Below are positions 1-11,249 of a stretch of 64,000 nucleotides of DNA, piece by piece (the stretch's first letter is position 1; every line of letters starts with the position of its first letter). Under the pieces are notes generated by a model, which did not search any database, was not told where the DNA came from, and saw only the letters and a program-made list of their open reading frames with translations. The stretch lies in the NCBI RefSeq assembly GCF_008831285.2, contig NC_045150.1, positions 13,065,868-13,129,867 of the forward strand. The letters are read 5' to 3'. Both the position numbers and the translations under genes were made by a program. The DNA is from Nymphaea colorata (Eukaryota > Streptophyta > Magnoliopsida > Nymphaeales > Nymphaeaceae).

Positions 1-80
1 GGCACGGTGATCGGATTGTCTTCTTAACGGCTGGGATACTCATTTACGGCGCCAATGGCAGCTTGGTATTGGACAAAGTT

Positions 81-457
81 TAGGGTCTATTTGGTAGGAG
101 GAAAAGGGAGGTAGGAGGAAAAGGGGGGGATTGAGCAATCTCTCCTTTGTTTGGTTGGCTAATTAGAAAGGAGGGAAAGGGATGGAAAGGGGTAAAGTAT
201 CCTCCCAAATCCGTCTTGGGAAGGAAAGAAAAAAAAGTAAGTGGAAGAGTTTTTTATTCTCACACTACTCTTCATTTTCTTTCACTCATTTTTAAAATCC
301 ATTAGTCTTTTTTTTCATTCCATTCATTTCTCTTCCCTTTCTATCCCAACATTTTTAATCAACTCTTTCCATTCCATTCCTTTCACTTTCTCTTCCCTTC
401 CCTTTCCTTTCCCTCCCTTTTCATCCCTCCCTTCCCCTCCTACCAAACATGCCCTTA
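81..457. repeat. MITE-like element with about 21-bp terminal inverted repeats
   Basis: The left end TAGGGTCTATTTGGTAGGAG (81 on) and the reverse complement of the right end, TAAGGGCATGTTTGGTAGGA (to 457), match over about 20 bases with few mismatches. The interior is purine-rich on the left and pyrimidine-rich on the right, so the element could fold back on itself. No transposase is encoded. Flanking target duplications are not clear (GACAAAG on the left, TCACAAG on the right at best), so the superfamily is uncertain; hAT-type is a guess. The 98-codon pyrimidine-rich reading frame inside is not a gene. Confidence 0.6.
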
Positions 458-2455
458 GGTCACAAGCCGATGCGGTGTCTTTGGTTCACTTAGAGGACAC
501 AGGGCATCTGTGGCTTTTGGATGGAATTAGCATATGAAAACGGGTTTGAGTCGGATCCACTAATGCCGAGCCTTATGACCCAAATCTGTAAAAGTTGATG
601 CTTGAGCACTTTGAAAGAGACAAAGTGGAACAAAGGTAAACATTTTATTTCCACGCAAATTTGGAAGTTCAAATGCTATACATGGTGATGCATAAGAAAG
701 CAGTTCCCATGAACCGTCATAGATATATGGAATTGGATTGCGGATCTGATTATCTAAACCTCTGGGACTGCACAATTTCTTATAGCCAAGCAAGGATGTC
801 AATTGGTCCAATTTGCGATTGATCAGACCCTGTTTCGATGTAGAATGGACTGGTAAAGAAAATGAGGTCACACAATCAGACCCGGTTTCGATGTAGAATG
901 GACTGGTAAAGAAAATGAGGTCACACAATCAAGGTTTCTATACAATTTGTACCAAAGCCGGATCATGACTCCAAGATCTGAAATGTTTACCATATTTCAC
1001 ATGTAAATCCAGGATATTAGACTAGTACATGGACATGATTTGGTTTCAGAAAATGCAACAAGAGTCTGAACAATGCCCACCCGGACCTGATTATCATGGA
1101 CTCAGGAAGCCTGTTTCTAAACCTGAAACTGGTTCATATAGTGAAAATCTGGATCCCCAAATGGACCAAATCTAATTTGGTCAAGAAATTTGTGTCCAAC
1201 GGATCTCACTGGATATGGCTAGACCTGGATGTAAAACGGATATCATAACAATGACAGTCATTTATCAAATGAAATAGAAGTAGAATTTGTAGATCTATCT
1301 AAACATGAGAGTTGGCAGGCTAAGATCTAGATCCAGTGACGCCAAACTCCATGGCTGCATTTTGATGCAGCTTAGTTGTGAATATCAGCTCTGGCCAAAG
1401 CTCTCCAGATCCAAGGAAGAATTGAAGATCAACCATGTCGAAATTAAAAAAAAATCTGCTGCAAAGTTTCCATACATCCCATATTGAAGAGCCTTTCTTT
1501 TGGAGAACAAGTTCTTGGATAGCACATCGATTGAGTCCAAGCTCACTGTAGGTCTAAAACAAATGGAAATGTAGGTCCAAAAGCAAAAGATGTAGAGGCC
1601 CCCTGCCACTTTGCAGGAGACTCTTAGGGGAGAACGAACAAGCTTGTTTGCATCAGAGTGAGCGAAGAAGTCCTATTTCATTTCACCACCCTTGTGAGAG
1701 CCGAAGCTCCCCTGCCCCCAAGGTCTAAGGCTGTGTCGCGAGTATTTGTTGATCCAAAAATCTACCAGATGTCGTGATCTCAGTTTCTCCTATTCAAAAC
1801 CAGGGGGTCTAAGGGGAATGAATGGGAGGGACAGATGATGAAGTTATGTAGTGATGGTGCCTCACACTTCAAGCTTAGCTCCGAACCTTTTGGGAATTGC
1901 GTCTAAGTGGAAGTTGAGGGCGACCAGTCCACCCCATAGTTACAGAAAATGCTTTGGGTACGGGTCTTCTGGATCAAATCCTGTTTTAACTGTGTGAAAT
2001 AGGATCATTTCAGATTTAAAATCCAATGATGGCGTTTGGATCTAAATCCTGTCCAACTCCAATTTTGTCATAAAAAGGTTCGATTTGGTAAAGAATTAGA
2101 TCCGACCCATTTTCGAAAGAAGCTTCCCACCAATGGTAAGAAGTGCCGATGAAAAGGGTGAAGGTCAAAATGGGAATTAATGTTTTCCGAACAGCTACTC
2201 GCCACACAAGATGCCATGGACAGAGTCGGACGTCACATGACTTGAAACATTTTTCTATTTTTTCTCATAATTTATTTTCACTCTCTGTATATCCACCTCT
2301 CTCTTCAAATATATTTTATATATTTGTACAAACAAATGAGATTTAATTTTCAAGAGAGCACAAAGAGATTTCTAAACTATTTTGACCATAATGATGATTC
2401 AATTGTTGAGTTTGATGAGACTCAACACTTGGATCATAGAAGCCAACACGCATAT
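458..2455. other. Spacer without a recognised gene
   Basis: I see no conserved domain, splice-bounded exon or RNA gene here. Short recurring motifs built on GGATCC and CCAAATCC suggest old repetitive DNA. The only structured piece is the 53-bp duplication at 823-928. The short open frames are not protein-like. Confidence 0.5.
823..928. repeat. 53-bp tandem duplication (two copies)
   Basis: A 53-bp unit beginning TCAGACC and ending GTCACACAA occurs twice head to tail, with one visible difference (CCCTG versus CCCGG). Confidence 0.85.
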
Positions 2456-2482
2456 GCACACACACACATATATATATATATA
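2456..2482. repeat. CA/TA microsatellite
   Basis: A run of CA dinucleotides passes directly into a run of TA dinucleotides. Confidence 0.9.
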
Positions 2483-4382
2483 ATATAAAAGATTTTACAA
2501 CATTTCAAAAAATCAATATTTTTTGTTTTTACATCATAAGAGTGCACCTGCATAAGACTTGGTTCCATTTGTAATCATCTAAACCTAATTAACTCAAGCC
2601 TTAGGTCTGACAGTTTTAAGAGGATCAACGTAACTAGTCGGGCTAGTGGATACTCATATTACATTGCCAATTTGATTTCCATGAGTTATACTCTCATGCA
2701 TTCTATGGAGGTAAACTCAAGCAGCATCGAGCTCGCTACCCAATAACTTATTTTACTTTTAAATATACATTTTATTATAATTAATTATATTTATATATTA
2801 CATTATATTTTTATATATTTTATGTTCTTGTCGTAGCATAAGAAGTTGACACCTTAGGAGCTCCAAATAGTGACTATTCACCTACCAGCCGCTGCCCCCT
2901 TCCCTCTGGGATGGACAGTAGGTGGCTTCAATTATAACACAAAAAGGCTAGGAGACCAATCCTGAAATTTTCTGCAGAAAATCTTCAACATAAATTATGC
3001 ACCGAGAAAAACGCTAGTTGCAATCGATCGAGCCATGGCCATTTCATTCATCCACATATTTTGTTTGTCAAATCTAACAATACAGATACCCGATACAAAA
3101 TAATATTTAAATTTCATCAAATTAGACTTTTTTTTCTCAAGGGCACTAACACATAGTAAAACTTAGACACTTCAAAAAATATTGGACCTTTTAACTATAT
3201 CTGCAATAAAATTATATGAAGCACTATTAAATAATATGAAGCACTAATATACAATAAATCAAATCATGTCAGTCTGTGTGGGCAACTACCACTTTATTTT
3301 AAGCTATTGTAAAAGTTTGATGTGTGAGAGGAAGGAAGAAGGTTGGTGGGAATTCAGTAATGTCACACCCGTGAACCTCCCATTAGGCAGCCGTGGAAAG
3401 CCAACGGGTCCGATCGACTGGGTCAATTATTGTCCGCATAATCCGATGCACCTTATATGGATCCCGAATTATCGGGACCAAGCTTTGGATTTGGAGTCAC
3501 AATGAATTATTTGGATCCAATGTGGATTACTGGGCCAGTGGAACTGGATATGGGTTATCAGACGTTGGTCACGACCCGATCCTACTCACAGATCCAAATG
3601 GAGGACAGATTGGTTTACTTTTATAAACTTGTGCTAAAGGTCCAGAGATGGCCGACTGGGAATCATTTGGTCATTAATTACAGTAGTCACCGTTTTTATC
3701 CTTTTTTCTAGTTTTCAATTAGAAAAGTTTTACATTAATTTTTTCACTTTTTCTTACTTTCCAGGTTTTTCTTACTAAGACAACTCATGAGCAGCCAAAA
3801 GTTTGTCTGCTGAATTATGTAATCCAAAATAAAGGGGATCCAGCAAACCAAAGTAAAAAAGGGAGCAGAAGAAGGAGGGAAAAGCCCTTTTATATTGTGT
3901 TGTCTAAATAAGGCACTAATAAAGAAAAAATACACAGGAAACAAACAGAAAATTCACCATTCCAGTCTAGATTATGAAATTTGTGCAACAAAACGTTTGA
4001 CATTGACCACATTACATTTTCCATAGATGTCATTAACTTTCTTAAGGTCCTTCAAATCAGCTAACCTGCCAAGCAGATTGTTCGAATTCAAATTTGAATT
4101 TTATATTCCTAATTAACAAATAATGTATGCATAATGCACATGATTGTATATCGACATCAAAGCCTGAATAATGCCTTCATACATTCAACTGCTATCAGCG
4201 CTGTAATATTAGATTCCATTAATGAGTTTGTTGCCGATGATTCACCTACAACGCTTGATTCAATGCTATCTGATCCAATCCCTACCACCTCTCTCTCGCC
4301 CTCTCCCTCTTCATGTCTTTTGCTCTCTCAAGAGGAAAGCAAGGAACGAAGGAAAGGGTGAGGTGAAGGAATTTAAGTCTTA
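2483..4382. other. AT-rich spacer without a recognised gene
   Basis: The sequence is AT-rich. No frame shows a domain I recognise; overlapping frames around 3266-3711 give dissimilar, low-quality peptides in different phases of the same DNA. Confidence 0.5.
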
Positions 4383-4590
4383 CCAACGTTTTTAAAATAC
4401 TAGTATAAACTTTTACCGATGTTTCAGAAATGCCAGAAAAAGATTTTACCGACAGTTTTTAGACGCCTTGAAAAGTTTTTTTAGGATGCCAGTGAATTTT
4501 TTTCAACATCTTCAGAATGTCTGTAAAAGTATCTTTGTATAGAATTTTGTATAGACTACAGTAAAAACTTACAGTGGTGTCCTTTTTATC
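4383..4590. repeat. Degenerate ACCGA/CGGTAA-type repeat block
   Basis: Related words such as TTACCGAT, TTTACCGACAG and CAGTAAAAACT recur about every 40-60 bases, separated by T-rich stretches and short palindromic halves. This pattern resembles subterminal repeats of CACTA-like DNA transposons, and the right side carries CACTGTAAG on the minus strand. No partner end or target duplication was found, so the class is tentative. Confidence 0.3.
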
Positions 4591-4604
4591 AATGTTTTTT
4601 CCAC

Positions 4605-5165
4605 CCACTTGATCGAGCTAGCCTTGACCGATTCCGGTGAGTCATGCGTTCCATTTTATACTTGTTCAACAGATGAAATTAGCAACTTGACCTCTCGAAA
4701 GTGTACAACAAGACAAATTGGCAATTCCTGTGCAAGGCGCTAAGATAGGTAAGATTTGATCACTGGTGCGTTGAATTGATTTATACTTACATCTCCATTG
4801 CTTCTCAAGGGGGTCATTGATGGTAGAGAAAGAAAATTCTTCAATTGCCATAGAGGTTTTGGTCATGGTGATGTACTATTATCACCTTACTTGTTCATAA
4901 ACAAAGATGTGCTGCATCCCCAATCTATCATAAACAAATCAAAGTAGAAGGTTGGCATCACGATCAACTCAGCAAAGTCCAGAATCACAGCATTCAAGCC
5001 GTAGGGATGTCCCTCGTGGAGATTCAAACTTGCTTGGGATTGGAACTTGAAAGTGAACACATTCCGTTGGACGCGGGGCTATGCATGCGTCCAGAAGAGA
5101 AAGTCAAGTGCAAACTTATCAGTTGGAAGGCTAAATGCCTGTCATATACCGCCGGCCAATAACAA
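4605..5165 (+). mobile_element. LINE reverse-transcriptase relic, unit A
   Basis: This is one of three copies of the same old LINE fragment, each lying 3' of a minus-strand TNL (others at 13747-22110 and 61845-62230). Plus-strand frames give GVIDGRE, then HGD and LLSPYLF, corresponding to the RT block usually written RQGDPLSPYLF, and further on SWKA. The copy has frameshifts and stops, and part of the segment present in unit B (GLEVKHIPLTYLG) is deleted. It cannot be functional. Its value is as a marker: it shows that each TNL and its downstream flank were duplicated as one block. Confidence 0.7.
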
Positions 5166-5169
5166 CCAA

Positions 5170-6215
5170 AAATATCGCGTGTATCTTAAAAAATCGGCAA
5201 AATAAGCAAGATGCCTCTTGCTATAATCAGCCTATCAGGCCCTGATGAAGTGTACTATTATACAGAAAATAAATTGAAAAAAATATGTTATAGAAGATTG
5301 AAGAAAGTGTATGATGCATAGAGCAAATTGAAGGCAGCACCTCAAATGCCATTTGTTTTCCCTCAAAATCGAAACCCTAAACTGTGTTTCTCCTTTCCAA
5401 ACTAAAAAAAAAAAGGATGCCTTCTAAATTGTCTCCCTGTCGCCTGCTCCACGACACAATTATCTTCTCTCTCCGTCCCTCATCTTCTCACTCACTCGCT
5501 TCTCGTTCTCTCTCTGTTCTTCATTGGTTTCTTACACACACAAGAAGATAGGAGGTGGCAGTAGGGATGAAAAGCCCTTTTCGACGGGAATAACAAAACC
5601 GACCGACCTTAAAATGAATTTTTTTCAAAAACAATGCCTAGTCCACCATTTTTAAAGAGTTTCTCTCTCTTGTCATTAAAATTTTTCTATACACATAGTG
5701 CTCCGTTTGAAGGATAGTTTAAATCATCAACGTTTACAAGTCCTATTACTTTAAAGATTTATATCACTGACATTTGGTACGGTTAAAACCCATTAGTTAT
5801 AATTAATATGAGTATTGGGAAATATTGATATGTTTCTAATAGTTTTATGTTGTTTTGTTATTTATCCTCTTTTTTTTTTTGGTTTTAGATAGATATATTG
5901 TATACTTTCTATGATTCAATATGTTTTAAATTTTCTAATTTTAACAACTAAAATATATAGTTAAGTTATTAATTTAATAGCAAATAAAAAGTTTTTTTCA
6001 ATACATAACAATATTTGATACAAATATTGTTTAAAACTTTTTCCTTAAAGTGGTTTACACAAGCCAATATAAGTCGATGCGTATTAGGTGACCGATCCAC
6101 GCTTCAGGTCCGATATTTATTTTATAAATATTAAAAATATTGATTGGATACTATATGAAAAATAAGGCTGAATATTGTCCTTAATTTACCCCCACCCCCA
6201 TCAACAGTAAACCAG
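5170..6215. repeat. Shared 3' flank of the TNL units (copy A)
   Basis: This non-coding stretch is repeated, with small indels, at about 22380-23489 and 62230-63328. Landmarks in all three are a segment around AGAGCAAATTGAAGGCAGCA, a TCTCTC-rich tract, GATGAAAAGCCCTTT, and an AT-rich run containing TTGTATACTTTC. It lies between the LINE relic and the post-LRR exon, so it is the 3' untranslated and downstream region of the TNL family. Confidence 0.75.
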
Positions 6216-6261
6216 TCAAAGGTTGCCACCGATATATAACCAAAAGCAAACCGCATGGATC

Positions 6262-6942
6262 TCATGGTCGTCGCCTTCTGTGCAAATTGATACGGAAATG
6301 GGTACCTTGGAAGTCGCTTTCTGCTTCGAACGTGACGTCGATCCTTCGGTATCCTTTCCCATCTCTTTGGGGTGAATAAGAGGTATTAATTCCACCACCC
6401 GGAAAAGGGTCAAAGGTCCCCCAATTCTCTCAGTCTTTGGGATTCTGAGTTGTGTCGGTGTCAGCGATAGCAACGGTGCACCCTTCAACTTGAATGTCAC
6501 GCCCTACCACTTTATGACACAGAAACATAACGTCCTTCCCACCTCTTACCATGACTCCTTTCCCTTTATCATCCTGCAACTTCCGAGGGATGAAAGCTCC
6601 ACTAGCGGAGATCCATATAATCTCTTTCGGTTCAGTCATTGCCTCATCACTTTCTGCTTGTTTGAAGATTATCCAAGAATTATCATGCCCCTCGGCCTTA
6701 ACCTGGGTTACTCTATAAGACCGTGGCATGCATCCCTCAACACTAACAGTAGTGTAAGTGTTGCCTCGGCGAGGCACATTGGGGAGAGAAAAACATACCG
6801 TCACCGACCATGTCCATAACGACCATGACCATGTCCATACCAACCATGTCCATGTCCATAGTCTGTGTGGAGATTTGGAGTGGAAAGAGTCAATCGGCTG
6901 TCCAGAAACGATGAGATATTCACAATGTTTGAATTTGGCCTC
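6262..6942 (-). pseudogene. TNL-A post-LRR (C-JID-like) exon
   Basis: The exon begins after a CAG acceptor (minus strand GTACCAG then GAGGCC) in phase 0, which matches the phase-0 end of the LRR exon. It encodes EAKFKHCEYL, a PGS-like segment (VSGQPIDSF), a Trp-rich stretch (LWTWTW, WSWSLWTW), CFSLPNVP and SYRVTQVKAE, then DIQVEGCTVA. The segment after the LRRs in plant TNLs commonly carries an xLPGxxIPxWF-like motif followed by a beta-rich fold, which is why I assign it. A TGA after TQNPKD (6430-6432), from AGA in copy C, truncates it; the same frame then continues through GYRRIDVTFEA to a TGA at 6262. Confidence 0.7.
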
Positions 6943-7182
6943 CTGGTACGTGCACATTTAAAATAAGATTAGATGTAGACTATATACATGCACATTTAAT
7001 ATGATATATATATTTGATATGAGCACATATAAACGACAATCAGCCATGGTACATGTACACAATCGAAGCGAACCTACCTACAAAGCAGTTTAAGCGGTTG
7101 GGCCTAAAGATGAAAACTTTTGTGCAGGACACTTACTAAATATAGCGGCCGAGCTATTACCTGGCTTAGGGCCACTCAAGCT

Positions 7183-7537
7183 GATAAGATGGTCGCCAAT
7201 CTTGGCCTAACTAACAGGTATGTAAAGGCAAAATAGGGTAAGGTTGGACAACGGATAAGATGGTCGCCAATCTTGGCCTAACTGACAGGTATGTAAAGGC
7301 AAAATAGGGTAAGGTTAGACAACGGATAAGATGGTCGCCAATCTTGGCCTAACTGACAGGTGTGTAAAGGCAAAATAGGGTAAGGTTGGACAATGGATAA
7401 GATGGTCGCCAATCTTGGCCTAACTGACAGGTATGTAAAGGCAAAATAGGGTAAGGTTAGACAACGGATAAGATGGTCGTCAATCTTGGCCTAACTAACA
7501 GGTATGTAAAGGCAAAATAGGGTAAGGTTGGACAACA
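7183..7537. repeat. Tandem array, five copies of a 71-bp unit
   Basis: The unit starts GATAAGATGGTCGCC and ends GGTTGGACAACG. Copies begin at 7183, 7254, 7325, 7396 and 7467 and differ by one to three bases. There are no unique spacers, so it is a minisatellite, not a CRISPR array. It lies in the intron between the LRR and post-LRR exons of TNL-A and is absent from TNL-B. Confidence 0.95.
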
Positions 7538-7539
7538 GG

Positions 7540-8023
7540 CCTGGGCTACCACTGGGTACCCAGTACCCAGCCTGATTCAAACTCGGTCCAAGCAGAAAAA
7601 AGAGCACCAGGCCGGCCGATGCCCAGGCTTATTGAACACCCTACTCTTGTTAAGAAGCTGGCAGGTCACACCCTTGATTATGGGCCACACGGCCCCAATA
7701 ATTTCGGGGTTCTGTTTACATGGATTGAGTTAGATTCAACTTATTTAGAAAAAAAAAAGGAACTTTAGTCCAGAAACCAACTCCATGCTCAGCGCTTCTA
7801 CGCCATCAAAAGAGGCACGCAAGCGATAGCATATGAAAGGTCACCTAAACAACGCACCCGAGTGAACACTCATATTGCTCCACTTTGTAAGGTATTAATA
7901 AGACGACCAAGAGAAAAAGATTTTTACTTTCTACTCTATTGTATTGTGATCGATAAAACAGAATGCAGGCCAACAAGAAGTTTATGAAAACGATATTGAT
8001 ATATAAATGTGTAAAGAAATTAC
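7540..8023. other. Intron sequence of TNL-A, partly duplicated in TNL-D
   Basis: No gene is seen. 7540-7796 is unique in the window. From 7797 (TTCTACGCC) onward the sequence is nearly identical to 50034 onward, so this is the left edge of the block copied to make TNL-D. Confidence 0.7.
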
Positions 8024-8903
8024 CTTCATCATGTCATTCATGTTCCTTAGTGCTTTACAGTAGTGGAGTGCCAGGGACTCTAGACATCTCAGTTTGCTAA
8101 GGCCAGGAGCATCTATAAGATGGCTGCATCCGCTCAGACATAAATGTCGCAGGGCTTGCAAATCTGAAATGTCTGGGATGGTCTTCATCCGCGCAATTGC
8201 TGATTTCCAGCTCTTGCAGGTTTGTCAACAGGCCAACAGACTCCAGAAGTCTTTGCATATACCCTTGGCTTAATTGGAGCACCTTTAAAGACGTCAACCT
8301 GCCAATCTCTTCTGGGAGTTCTTCTAGCGACCAACACGAGCGAAGGACGAGCTTCTCCAAAGAACTTAGGCGACAGATGCTATCAGGTATGTTCTTTAGA
8401 GAACCACAGTCTCCCAAGTTCAAGCACACCAACTTGTTGAGATCGCCAATCGATTCATGGACTCGACCCAGCTTGGCTCACCCTTCAAATACCAATTTGG
8501 TTGCATTTGCAATCAGCCTAAAATGGGGGGTGCTCTTGAGGTTCTTGCAATTCTTGAGAATAAGGACTTTCAATTGGCTGAAGGTCCGCGAGTAGTTCGC
8601 CTCCTGGGGCAAACTACTAGTCACACTTGGACCTAGAAACTCCTCTATGATGCTCTCTGTCAGGTCGAGCACTACAATGTTCACAACATCAAAGTCGATG
8701 GTTGGCAATGATTTCAACGGACATTGCCACCACCTCAGGAACTGCAACGATTTGGGTAGATCCTGATACAAGCCCTCCATCCTTACCAAGCTTGTATAAA
8801 GTATTCTCAGGTTCTCCATGTTTCTAAACGACGTCGTTTTTAAAGGTGGAATGTGCTGCCGGCCGTGACGGTGGAAAATAATGGCTTCAACCTTCTTTGT
8901 TCC
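8024..8903 (-). pseudogene. TNL-A LRR exon (two lesions)
   Basis: The exon opens after a TAG acceptor with GTKKVEAIIF and closes at MMK followed by GTAATT. It holds the plant TNL-type LRRs: LKVLILKNCKNL, LVCLNLGDCGSLKNIPDSI, LEKLVLRSCWSLEELPEEI, LKVLQLSQGYMQRL and LRHLCLSGC. In TNL-A a TGA (8478-8480) replaces the TGC of TNL-D, and TCTTCATCC lacks two A's present in TNL-D (TCTTCAAATCC), so the frame shifts after ISNCAD. Confidence 0.9.
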
Positions 8904-9546
8904 CTAGGATAGGAAAGATCACGAGAAAGAAAGAAAAAAAATGAGCTCCTTGATAAAATGAAAACGTCGAAGCACTGCAAGTGATGTTGTATGATTTCTG
9001 CTAAAGCTTTCTGCCAAAAGAAGTCAGAATTTAAATTTAGAGCTTTATGCAAACTATCAGCAGGAATAGGAGATCAGCTATCGAAGTCTACAATTTTTCA
9101 GCTCCACATGGTTATGCTCAAGAAAAAGTAAAATTAGAAGTTGGAGGTTTGAGCCTTCCAGTATCAAGTTTTGACAGGATAATTTCAGAAAGCTATGACA
9201 ACATAATTATAAGGTTGAGGAGGATTCTGGAGAAGCACCCCCACACCCCTTTTTTCCTACCCTCCAAGGGTTGCTTCAATGTTTGAATTGTGGAGATGTG
9301 GAATAGCAACCACACAAACAATGAACTAATCAGTTAGAAACTCGATCAGCCATACTATACTATGCTCCAAAAAGGAGAATAACAAAATTTTGGCCAGATG
9401 CCAAATAAAGCAACAATCGATAGTAGGCACTGCTGATCAACTATGTTCCATTTGTCCACCATACATGCGACTTCCAAGCACGAGTATTCATCATAAATAA
9501 AGAGAAAGAAGAGAAAATGAAGAACGTGTAGAAAGCTCATACTTAC
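8904..9546. other. Intron between NB-ARC and LRR exons, TNL-A
   Basis: It is bounded by GTAAGT on the minus strand at 9546-9541 and a TAG acceptor at 8905-8904. A near-identical intron is in TNL-D (51144-51787), and the TNL-B intron (25131-25546) is shorter. Short open frames inside are not coding. Confidence 0.75.
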
Positions 9547-10704
9547 GTTTCCTGGTTGTAGCATTTGTAATGTTTTGTTATTTTCCCAAAACCTGCTTGC
9601 GTGCTTCTTCTTTTGGACAATATTTCTCCTCATGTCTCGTATTTGATCATGCATTTAAAATGTGCCATGCTCATTCATTCTGATTAGAAATTTACGCTGC
9701 AACTCTGCAATTGCATTAGTTGGGTAAAGTTCGGAACCTTCCGACATGTGCATTGCGTATTGTTTCTTCTTTTTCCTTTCTTCACATCTCTTGAACTCCC
9801 CTAGGTAAGCATCCTCCCAACAACAATAAAACATGTTATGTCCAAGAATATGCGTCGTCTTTTCTTATCAAGGCTTTTATAGCTTATCTCTAACCTCTTA
9901 TGGACGTCTTTATGTTGATCTTGTTTTAATTGCTCCAGATTTGACTCCCATTCTTTAATGGATTTAAAGTCAGAGAAAAGGCTCCCAAATACTTGGAGGC
10001 ACAGAGGTATCCCACCAGCAACTGACACAACTTCCTTCGACAATTCACCTCTCCAATCTGATTTTGGCTCGGGTTGCTCAAACGCATGCTGACTGAAAAG
10101 TTTAGGCGATTGGGCATGATCCAATTTCGGAACCTCATATATGATCTTCTATCGTCCCTTAAAGATGTCTTCATCTCTAGAAGTGACATTGATTATGCTT
10201 TCGCCACTGAACCAACCTGACCGGCTGCCGACTAGGGCATCGAACTGGTCTTTATGATCAACATCGTCGAGAACTACAAGTACTTTCATGCCTCCAAGTC
10301 GTTCTTGGATCTTGGTGATGCCCTCGTCCTTGTTGTTTATTCTCACTTCTCCTCCAAGGACCTCATCAAGCATCTGCTTCTGCAAAACAACTATTCCATT
10401 TCCATTCTTCTGCTTTGATACTTCGTGGACATTTGCAAGGAAGCTGCGGTTCTCGAAGCTGGAACAGTTCTCGCTGACATTGTGTTGCTTTAATAATCTG
10501 TTGTAGACTGCTTTGGCAAGGGTTGTCTTCCCAATGCCGCCTATCCCACATATCCCAACCATTCTAACTTTCCTATCCAACCGTTTGATCGCCTCTTTCA
10601 AGCGAGAATTAAGATCTGTAGGATAGTCGCACGTGAACAGGTATTTAGGGATCACTTCCTTAATCCTTTCCAAAATGCACATTATAAGATCTCCTTCGTC
10701 GTGC
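9547..10704 (-). pseudogene. TNL-A NB-ARC exon (stop and frameshift)
   Basis: The nucleotide-binding switch domain is easy to read: P-loop GICGIGGIGKTTLAK, RNBS-A FENRSFLANVHEVSK, kinase-2 KVLVVLDDVDHKDQ, RNBS-B IINVTSRDE, GLPL-type GGIPLCLQVFGS, RNBS-D RIFLDITCF and MHD-type FEMHDQIRDM. The acceptor is ATTATAG then GCACG; the donor is GGAAAC then GTAAGT. A TAG at 10149-10151 replaces the glutamine codon of TNL-B just after FKGR, and the frame slips near 9835 after ITCFI, so P-loop and MHD cannot be in one protein. Both lesions are also in TNL-D. Confidence 0.92.
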
Positions 10705-11249
10705 CTATAATGAATTAATAAGCCACCAATAATTAGTGAAAGAAAGCTTCATCCATACATGTCCCATTTGAATAAAGTTCCAGCTTTATCACAATCCACA
10801 AGGAATAGATCAACCCAAATCAGATATAATATCACAAGTAAAGACAGAGTAGGTGCAAAAGTTAGATGTGAGATACATCTGAAACAATCTTAGTCATTTG
10901 GTCTTTTCTAGACAAATGGTTGAGCAAAATTGAATGGGAAAAAGTTAGAAAAAAATATACTTTTTTCTCCATCTTTTTCTTAATTCCATGATTGAATTAT
11001 CCAGCACCAACTTGTTGCTTCTCTCTCTCTCTTTCTCAATGATAAGATGAGATGCATAGGCGTGGATACTTGCTGTAATGAAAATTAAACCTTCTTCAAA
11101 TTAGGAGACCCCATGGAGAGGTGGCGATGTACAACATTGTTGTTTACATGTCGTCAGAAATTTCAACAGGAAATGGAATGCTATTCTAAACACTAGAGTG
11201 AGAAAGAAGGGGGGGGGTGCATCGGAGAGAAAGGTGGCTAAGAGCATAC

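Noticed and set aside
241-537. 98-codon plus-strand open frame rich in Phe/Ser/Leu
   Set aside because: It is the pyrimidine-rich half of a MITE-like element; composition explains it.
7183-7537. Possible CRISPR-like array
   Set aside because: Units are contiguous 71-base repeats with no unique spacers, in a plant intron.
8197-8595. 132-codon plus-strand frame opposite the LRR exon (similar ones at 24236-24802 and 50332-50706)
   Set aside because: They are antisense shadows of the LRR exon, recurring at the same place in each paralogue.
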